Assembly: GCA_947366895.1 (NCBI GenBank)
Contig: CANBBP010000002.1
Location: forward strand, 124,001 to 188,000
Reading direction: 5' to 3'
DNA length: 64,000 nucleotides
From: an uncultured Clostridia bacterium
Lineage (GTDB): Bacteria > Bacillota > Clostridia > Christensenellales > UBA1242
Numbering within the stretch: position 1 is the first letter of the stretch; each line of letters starts with the position of its first letter. Below, one piece after another: positions 57,487 through 64,000 of the stretch. Below the pieces are notes generated by a model. The model did not search any database and had not been told where the DNA came from. It worked only from the letters and a program-made list of their open reading frames with translations. The position numbers and the translations under genes were made by a program.

Positions 57487-59043
57487 TTATTTAAGATTAT
57501 TTAAATATTTAGGTAACAATTTATGCTCTTTAACATATTTCTTTTGTCTTAAGTTCATTTCTTTAGCATTAACTTCTATATTAATTCTACCTTTAATAAA
57601 GTCTATTTCTATTTCATCTCCATCTTTAATATACTTTATATTTCCGCTGTTACTATCAGGGGTAGCCATACTAATGCTTATTACTTTACTATCATCCATA
57701 ACAAAACCATCAGTTACGATTATGTTTTTGTTTTGTAATCCCATAGATTCAAGAGCAAGAGCAGTTTGATAAATTGTTGTTTCACCAGTTTCTGTATTCT
57801 TTCCACAATCTTTAATAACAATAACTGCATTAGTAGTAATTGCTTTATTAATAACAGCGTTGTATGCTTCTTGGTCACTAGAGAAAACTTGCACATTGGC
57901 AATAACTTTTGTTTTATCTTCAGTTAGGGTAGTGGTTTTAGTTATTGCAAATTTTTCTGCTATGTTGCCACGTAAAACAATAATACTTTCTTTTTTTGCA
58001 GGTATGCAAAATTCTTCATAAATTTTAAATTCTTTTGTTTCATCACTAAGAACGGTATCATTAAAAGTTTTGTAATTACCATCAATGATTTTTTCTTTAA
58101 TCATTGCTCTAATTAATCCCCATGTGCCACCTTTTTTGATGTAATTTTCAAAACCAGTAGTTGTATCAAATAACACAGGTACACCTTTTGCAGAATTAAG
58201 CATTTTATTAATATCAATATCAAGTTCTGCTTCTTTAGATAATTGCATTAGAGCATCTATAATTATAGGACTACCACCTAAACAAAGGTTTAACATAAAA
58301 GCATTATGTATTGATTTTTTGTTAATCATTCTATTTAAAGGCAATCTATTTTTTGTAAGTTCAACTATAGTTTGAGCAGTAATAAGGGCTTGTTCTTCTT
58401 TTTCATAACTACCAGCAAGGGCAGTTGAACTATTTTTTATACTAAGTTCCATTATTTCTAATATGATATTAAAAATATTTTCTGTAGTAAAATTACAACC
58501 TGAACCCAAATATTCATTAAAAGAATTTTTAACATTTTCCATATCAAAAACACTTTTTTGGTTATTTGCAACTTCACCAGGAAGATATAAAACATCATTT
58601 AAATTACTATTTTCTGATAAAGGTGTTAACCCTTGTGGTAAAACTAGAGTAGGAAGGTTAAGTCTTATAGAACTAAGTAAACTACCAAGAGTGTTATTAA
58701 ATCCGCTAGGAATAAATATAACACCATCAAAAGCCTTTTCAAATAGTACTAATTCTAAAAAATTTGATATTTGTTTTTTGTAAGCAGGTAATACATAGTT
58801 ATTGTCATTAAAATATCTAAATCTTTCATTAAGGGAAGGAATATAAACAATTTCAACTTCAAAACCATTTTTAATTATTTCTTTTTCAATAATGCTTGCT
58901 AAAACTTTTCCATAATTGCGTTCACTAAAATTATCAGCACTAATAACAATGCCGATTTTCATATTTGTTGTGTTTAATCCATTAAATTTATTTTTAAGTT
59001 CAATAGATAAATTATCAATGTTTTTAAGTTTTAATTTTGCCAC
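57487..59043 (-). CDS. divergent IlvD/Edd-family protein
   Basis: NAFMLNLCLGGSPIIIDALMQLSKEAELDIDI, VLRGNIAEKFAITK, IKYIKDGDEIEIDFIKGRINIEV; GTG start with AAAGGGG RBS. Confidence 0.75.
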   Translation of the reverse strand: MAKLKLKNIDNLSIELKNKFNGLNTTNMKIGIVISADNFSERNYGKVLASIIEKEIIKNGFEVEIVYIPSLNERFRYFNDNNYVLPAYKKQISNFLELVLFEKAFDGVIFIPSGFNNTLGSLLSSIRLNLPTLVLPQGLTPLSENSNLNDVLYLPGEVANNQKSVFDMENVKNSFNEYLGSGCNFTTENIFNIILEIMELSIKNSSTALAGSYEKEEQALITAQTIVELTKNRLPLNRMINKKSIHNAFMLNLCLGGSPIIIDALMQLSKEAELDIDINKMLNSAKGVPVLFDTTTGFENYIKKGGTWGLIRAMIKEKIIDGNYKTFNDTVLSDETKEFKIYEEFCIPAKKESIIVLRGNIAEKFAITKTTTLTEDKTKVIANVQVFSSDQEAYNAVINKAITTNAVIVIKDCGKNTETGETTIYQTALALESMGLQNKNIIVTDGFVMDDSKVISISMATPDSNSGNIKYIKDGDEIEIDFIKGRINIEVNAKEMNLRQKKYVKEHKLLPKYLNNLK

Positions 59044-59189
59044 TTTGGTTTTCCCCTTTGTAAAAAAAAATTATATTAATGCATATTTTCTTGCAACATA
59101 ACTAAAAACTAAGTTGTTACATAATTTAATATATGCATTTTTAAAAAATAAATAAGGCAATTTAGCCTATAATTACTTTTTTATTTTTT

Positions 59190-59464
59190 ATAAAAGAAGT
59201 GCAATCACTTTTGTTAAGCCTAACAAAATAGTTTTCTTTATTTAAAACTAGGTCAAAGTTTCCTTATGGCACATCATTAGGTCCATTTAATGCTGCTACC
59301 GTCAGGTCCTGACATGGTTCGTGGTTAACAATTGCATAAGACCCTGACTTTCAAACATTTTAAATAAAGCACTTGTTTAATTAGTACTTATCGAGAGTGA
59401 TATTCAGCCCTACTTTAGTGGATTGTAGGTGCAGGGCACCACTAGCTCCCCGCCTAGCACTTCT
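59190..59464 (-). ncRNA. ffs: signal recognition particle RNA, long (6S/scRNA) form
   Basis: Minus strand AGAAGTGCTAGGCGGGGAGCTAGTGGTGCCCTGCACCTACAATCCACT...GAACCATGTCAGGACCTGACGGTAGCAGCATTAA...GTGCCATAAGG; 5' agaagtgc pairs with 3' gcacttct. Confidence 0.93.
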
Positions 59465-59471
59465 AGAAAAC

Positions 59472-59500
59472 ATTATAAAACAAACCAACTAAAAAATCAA
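59472..59500 (-). promoter_or_regulatory. sigma-A promoter of SRP RNA (TTGATT, 17 nt, TATAAT)
   Basis: Perfect -10, 7 nt upstream of the predicted RNA 5' end. Confidence 0.7.
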
Positions 59501-59582
59501 CCCTTAAAACAAATAAATATGTTAAATGTTTTGCATTTTTTTCAAAATATGCTAAAATTTTGTGGAAAGAAAGAGGATTTTT

Positions 59583-60317
59583 ATGCCAAACAATCTTAAA
59601 TCTAAATCTAATGCCGAAAGGTTCATAATTGCCTATAATAGTATAGACTATTCTTTAAGGTCTATATATGGTTTTAAACGTAGTATAAGTTATGCAGATT
59701 TAATTAGAAAATCGGTATCATTAAATAGTGTGGTGCGTAAGTATGAAGAAGAATTAATTGATTATGGAAGATTAAGAAATTCTATAGTTCATAAAACAAA
59801 TCCAAACTATGTTATTGCAGAACCTCATGATGAAGTTGTTGAGGAGTTTGAAAAGATTGCTAAATTAATTGCAACTCCACCTACAGCATTCAGTAAAATA
59901 TGTCATAAAGAAGTTGTAGTATGTGAAAACACAATTTCTTTAAAAGAAGTTTTGCAAATAATGGCTAGAACAGGTTATCATAATATACCCGTTTATGAAG
60001 GGAATGTTTTGCAAGGTGTAGCAATAGGTCCAAAAATTTTAAAAAGATTGGGTGAGAATTTAATTGAAGGGGTAGATGCTACTAACTATCTAACAAATAC
60101 CAATGTTACTAATGTAATTGCAAAAGGCGAAGAAAATCCTTATTTTTTAGTTGCCGATATTAATATGACAATTGAAAAAGCATTAAACCATTTTTATATT
60201 AATAGAAAATTATCATCTATTATTATTACTGAAAAAGGAACTTATCATGAAAAACCTGTAGGTATTATAACAACAGCAGATATCCTAGATATGAATGCTG
60301 TTTTGGAAAATTATTAA
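59583..60317 (+). CDS. HEPN-like domain plus CBS domain pair protein
   Basis: N-terminal helical region with RLRNSIVHK; C-terminal CBS-like LKEVLQIMARTGYHNIPVYEGNVLQGVAI and MTIEKALNHFYINRKLSSIIITEKG...PVGIITTADIL; ATG 59583 chosen over GTG 59562. Confidence 0.75.
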   Translation: MPNNLKSKSNAERFIIAYNSIDYSLRSIYGFKRSISYADLIRKSVSLNSVVRKYEEELIDYGRLRNSIVHKTNPNYVIAEPHDEVVEEFEKIAKLIATPPTAFSKICHKEVVVCENTISLKEVLQIMARTGYHNIPVYEGNVLQGVAIGPKILKRLGENLIEGVDATNYLTNTNVTNVIAKGEENPYFLVADINMTIEKALNHFYINRKLSSIIITEKGTYHEKPVGIITTADILDMNAVLENY

Positions 60318-60398
60318 TATTAATAATTCAAAAATTTTATTATTTAATTCATAGGTTTTTTAATTTATAAATATACTTTAAATATCTTAATAAAAGGA

Positions 60399-60905
60399 AT
60401 GACTTTTATGATTTCTTCAAGTACAAAAAATACAAAAAAAGTTTATAGCGATTTTGCAACATTTATAGCTTTAAAGAATAAAGCTATGCTTTGCATATAT
60501 ATTTGTTCGGTTATAATTGTAGTTTGTGGAATTATTTCAATATTGCTAGAAAATGATGTTTTTGAGGGAATACTATTCCTCGTTTTAGGCGTGTTTTTTG
60601 CCCTTTACGGAGTTTTAATGCGTTTTATAATAATTCTTAGTAACAAAAAAAATTACGATACAATCAATAATTATGAGTTTAATGATAATAATTTTATAGT
60701 TACTTTGATAGATAAAGATGGTAAACAAACAGCAAGCAGTACAATAAATTATGAAGTTCTTCAATCATTAAAACTATATAAAAATTATGCTTATGTATAT
60801 GTAAATAAAGCAGCCTGTTATATTCTTGTAAAAGAAAACTTTAAAGATGAAAATGAGTTTAATCAAGTTATAGATAATATCAAAAAGAATATAGTTTATA
60901 AATAA
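60399..60905 (+). CDS. two-TM membrane protein, short paralog of the next gene
   Basis: Two TM segments then soluble domain; aligns with N-terminus of 60987..63857. Confidence 0.75.
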   Translation: MTFMISSSTKNTKKVYSDFATFIALKNKAMLCIYICSVIIVVCGIISILLENDVFEGILFLVLGVFFALYGVLMRFIIILSNKKNYDTINNYEFNDNNFIVTLIDKDGKQTASSTINYEVLQSLKLYKNYAYVYVNKAACYILVKENFKDENEFNQVIDNIKKNIVYK

Positions 60906-60986
60906 TATTAAAAAATAAATCAACAAAGTCTTAAGATAAAAAATTTTTTATGCACAAACTAAATAAATAGTAAGGATAAAGATAAT

Positions 60987-63857
60987 ATGGTAGTAGTAAA
61001 AACTAAATATACAAATAAACTTTTTAATGCATTTGCAAGTTATAATATTAAAAAAAGTAGATTGATGATTGTTATTTACATAATAGCAGCAATAACATTA
61101 ATTGGTGGTGCTGCACTACTTATTATGAATAAAACTACCGAGGGCATTATAGCACTTATTTTAGGTGCAATTTTTGCTTTAAATGGATTATTTACAATAA
61201 TAATTAATAAAGTTTCTAATAGGCGAAACATAGGTTCAACTGATGTTATTATTTTTGATGATGATCATTTAGAAGTTACTACATTAGATAAACATGGGGT
61301 AGAGATAGCAAAGAATAGTTGTATTTATGCATGTATGCGTAATGCAAAAAAGTATAAAAATTATGGTTACATTTATCAAAATAAAGCAGTTGCTTTTATT
61401 GTAGAAAAAGAAAGTTTTGAAAGTGAAGAACAATTTAATGAGGTTTTAGATAATATTTTAAATCATATAAAAAAGAGTAAAAATCGCAAAGAACCTAATC
61501 CTCTTGTAATTGGCACAGCTAATGTAACCCCTCCAACAAAAGATATTGTTACAGGTACTGGTGAGCCAACCCCTCCACCTGAAATTGAAGAAGAAATAAA
61601 AAAAGAACAACAAGATAAAGAACAAGATAACTTAGAGGATAATATTAGTGAAAATAAAGAAAATGAAGAGGACTCTTTATTTTTACAAAATGAAAACTAT
61701 AAGGACATTAATGACACTGTTGTAAGCGAAGAATTAGAAACTGATGAAGATAATTTTGAAGCAAAAAATGATAAAGTAGATGATTCCCTTTATAATAATG
61801 ATAATGATGATTTTAGCGATATAGGAAAAACTCAAGAAAATAATGAAGAAGATTTATTAAAGGAAGAATCTTATGCAGATAATACTTTTAATGAAGAAGT
61901 AGATAACCAAGATTTAGAAGATGAAAAATTTTTAAATATTAGACCAACATTAAAACCTGAAATAAATGATTCTCAGGAAGAAGCTTTTGAATCTGAAGAT
62001 AACTCTGAAGATATAGACAAAGAATTAACTAGATTAGAACAACAAGAAATTGATAATTTAGATAAAATATATGCTGATGCTGATATTACCACAAATAATG
62101 AAGAAACTAATATTGATGATATTGGTGATTTAGGTGATGGTAAATCTTTTGATAATAAAGATAAAGATGATTTAATGGATGATGACTATGAGGATAATCA
62201 AGATAGTTATAATAATGATGTATTAAATGATGAAAATGATTATTCAAATGATGATTTATTAGATGATGAACTTCCTATGAATAAATTTAATGAAGATATA
62301 GATGACAATGATGAGAACGATAGCGATGAAGGTCAAAAGTATAATGAACCAGATATAAACGAGGAAGAAGAGGAAGAAACAGAAGAACCTTTAAATGAGC
62401 AATCATTAAAAGAATATGAAAATAATCAAGATAATTTTGAAGAAGAATCTTTTGAAGAAGAAAACAAAGAAGAAGATTATCAAGAAGAAAATAATTTAAA
62501 CAATTCTTATATTAAAGAAGAAGATAATTACTTTGATAAAAAAGAAGATGCTTTACTAGAAAATGCTGAAAATAATAATGCTATAATTGAAAATGTTGTT
62601 GATGAAAAAAAAGTTGATGAAAAAGTAATTGAACAACCTGTAAAAAAACATGCAGGCAGACCTAAAAAAACTGATGCAGAGAAAAAGGCCGCACAGCCTA
62701 AAAAAACCTCTACAGGTAAAAGAGGTAGGCCTAAAAAGGTAGCAGAGGATAGTAGTACTAATAAACCAAAAAATGCCACAACTCAAAAAACTTCAACAGG
62801 AAGAAGGGGTAGACCTAAAAAAGTTGTTACTGAGCAAGTTATAACTGAACAACCTGTGATTAATCAAGAATCTCAACCTGTACAGGAAAATGTTCCAGTC
62901 CAAAATAGTGTTGAGAATCAATTACAACCAAATTTAGCAAATGCCAATATGCAAAATCAAAACATAGTTGAGCAACCTCAAGTTATAATGGATAATAATC
63001 TTCAAGCAAACGCAACTTATCAAAATTTGGAAGAAACTAATCCTCAAACAAATAATCAACAAAATAATTTAGTTAATAACCAAGTTGATTCTCAAAGTGT
63101 ATTACCAAATCAAAATGTTGTTCAACCAGTTGTTCAAGGGGTACAAATTCCACAAACAACTAATCAAGTAGATAATAATCAGTTGGCACAAAATTCTAAC
63201 CAAATAGGGGTAACTCAGCCAATTAAAATGGAGAATAATACGGTAAATGCTCAAGAAAATAATGCTGTAATTCCTCAAAATAATATGCAAAACATAAATC
63301 CTAATGCTTCAAATAATTTAACTAATCCTATGGCAAATCAAAATTTGCAACAAAATTCAATTGCATCAAATAATATAGGTAGTAATACAGTAAACAATGC
63401 TCCTCAAACTAACTTAACACAAGCATCTTCTACAACATTACAACAAAATAATACTCCTACTAATGTAAATTCTCAGCCAAATTCTACTGTAACACCTCAA
63501 ACTAATAGTTCAGTAATGCAAAATCCAGCTATGCAAAGTGTTGTAAAACCTATTATAAATAATCCAGCACAAAATATAAACCAACAAAATAATAGTAATG
63601 TGCCACCACAACAAAATGTAAATGCACAAGTGTTAAATAATACAACAAAACCTGTTCAAAATTTTGTTAATCCTGCTGTTATGCAAAATCCAGCACAAAA
63701 CAATACAAATGCAGGGGTATCAGGTCAAAATAACTTAACTAATCCTAATGCTAATGTTTCAGTAGATAATGCTTCTCAAAATGCAAATAATATGAATAAT
63801 CAAAATTCAATTCCAAATGTTAATCAAACTTTAAATAATCCAAATAATTCTAATTAA
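60987..63857 (+). CDS. two-TM membrane protein with acidic region, three AT-hook motifs and N/Q-rich tail
   Basis: TM hairpin (LMIVIYIIAAITLIGGAALLIM; GIIALILGAIFALNGLFTIII), D/E/N-rich middle, GRPKK x3, long N/Q-rich C-terminus in a single 956-codon frame. Confidence 0.85.
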   Translation: MVVVKTKYTNKLFNAFASYNIKKSRLMIVIYIIAAITLIGGAALLIMNKTTEGIIALILGAIFALNGLFTIIINKVSNRRNIGSTDVIIFDDDHLEVTTLDKHGVEIAKNSCIYACMRNAKKYKNYGYIYQNKAVAFIVEKESFESEEQFNEVLDNILNHIKKSKNRKEPNPLVIGTANVTPPTKDIVTGTGEPTPPPEIEEEIKKEQQDKEQDNLEDNISENKENEEDSLFLQNENYKDINDTVVSEELETDEDNFEAKNDKVDDSLYNNDNDDFSDIGKTQENNEEDLLKEESYADNTFNEEVDNQDLEDEKFLNIRPTLKPEINDSQEEAFESEDNSEDIDKELTRLEQQEIDNLDKIYADADITTNNEETNIDDIGDLGDGKSFDNKDKDDLMDDDYEDNQDSYNNDVLNDENDYSNDDLLDDELPMNKFNEDIDDNDENDSDEGQKYNEPDINEEEEEETEEPLNEQSLKEYENNQDNFEEESFEEENKEEDYQEENNLNNSYIKEEDNYFDKKEDALLENAENNNAIIENVVDEKKVDEKVIEQPVKKHAGRPKKTDAEKKAAQPKKTSTGKRGRPKKVAEDSSTNKPKNATTQKTSTGRRGRPKKVVTEQVITEQPVINQESQPVQENVPVQNSVENQLQPNLANANMQNQNIVEQPQVIMDNNLQANATYQNLEETNPQTNNQQNNLVNNQVDSQSVLPNQNVVQPVVQGVQIPQTTNQVDNNQLAQNSNQIGVTQPIKMENNTVNAQENNAVIPQNNMQNINPNASNNLTNPMANQNLQQNSIASNNIGSNTVNNAPQTNLTQASSTTLQQNNTPTNVNSQPNSTVTPQTNSSVMQNPAMQSVVKPIINNPAQNINQQNNSNVPPQQNVNAQVLNNTTKPVQNFVNPAVMQNPAQNNTNAGVSGQNNLTNPNANVSVDNASQNANNMNNQNSIPNVNQTLNNPNNSN

Positions 63858-63875
63858 ATAGATTAATTTAAAAAA

Positions 63876-63907
63876 AACAAGACTAGGAAAGTTTCCTAGT
63901 TTTTTGT
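63876..63907 (+). terminator. intrinsic terminator
   Basis: aagactaggaaa gt ttcctagttttttg. Confidence 0.75.
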
Positions 63908-64000
63908 TTAAATTGATAGAATTTTTATTAATTGATTTTGTTGATTTTTTATTCTCTTTTTAATTAATTATTTATTATATTTATGATTAATTATTTTTTA

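Noticed and set aside
58463-58783. Plus-strand ORF antisense to the IlvD-like gene
   Set aside because: Shadow ORF; the minus-strand frame shows family motifs throughout.
62528-62779. Minus-strand F/L/S-rich ORFs opposite the AT-hook region
   Set aside because: Arise from reverse complement of K/E/N-rich codons; no start signals.
62830-63857. N/Q-rich tail considered as a DNA tandem repeat or frame-shifted pseudogene
   Set aside because: No exact DNA period seen and the frame is open to a natural stop followed by a terminator.

Overview
AT-rich, mostly plus-strand chromosomal window of a low-GC, probably endospore-forming Clostridia-like Firmicute. It holds condensed versions of familiar housekeeping blocks: rplU-prp-rpmA; yqfC-yqfD-ybeY-era-recO; rsmE-mtaB-rpsU; pcrA-ligA; rpoZ-priA-def-fmt-rlmN-rpe; asp23-yloV; dnaG-rpoD-trmK; a complete V-type ATPase operon; pyruvate:ferredoxin oxidoreductase; truA; rplM-rpsI; trxB-ung; and a long SRP RNA. 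No tRNA, rRNA operon, CRISPR array, transposon or prophage was recognised. The strongest points for follow-up are: (1) a 956-aa membrane protein with an acidic low-complexity region, three AT-hook (GRPKK) motifs and a long N/Q-rich tail, next to a short paralog; (2) an IlvD/Edd-fold protein that has lost most Fe-S cysteines and the SGG motif; (3) a HEPN-like (RNxxxH) domain fused to CBS domains, divergent from the SRP RNA gene; (4) an ORF-track-missed 28-codon SpoVM candidate upstream of asp23; (5) a 1671-aa C1-type cysteine peptidase surface protein with MBG-like repeats. No searches or structure predictions were run; all homology calls are from motif recognition.
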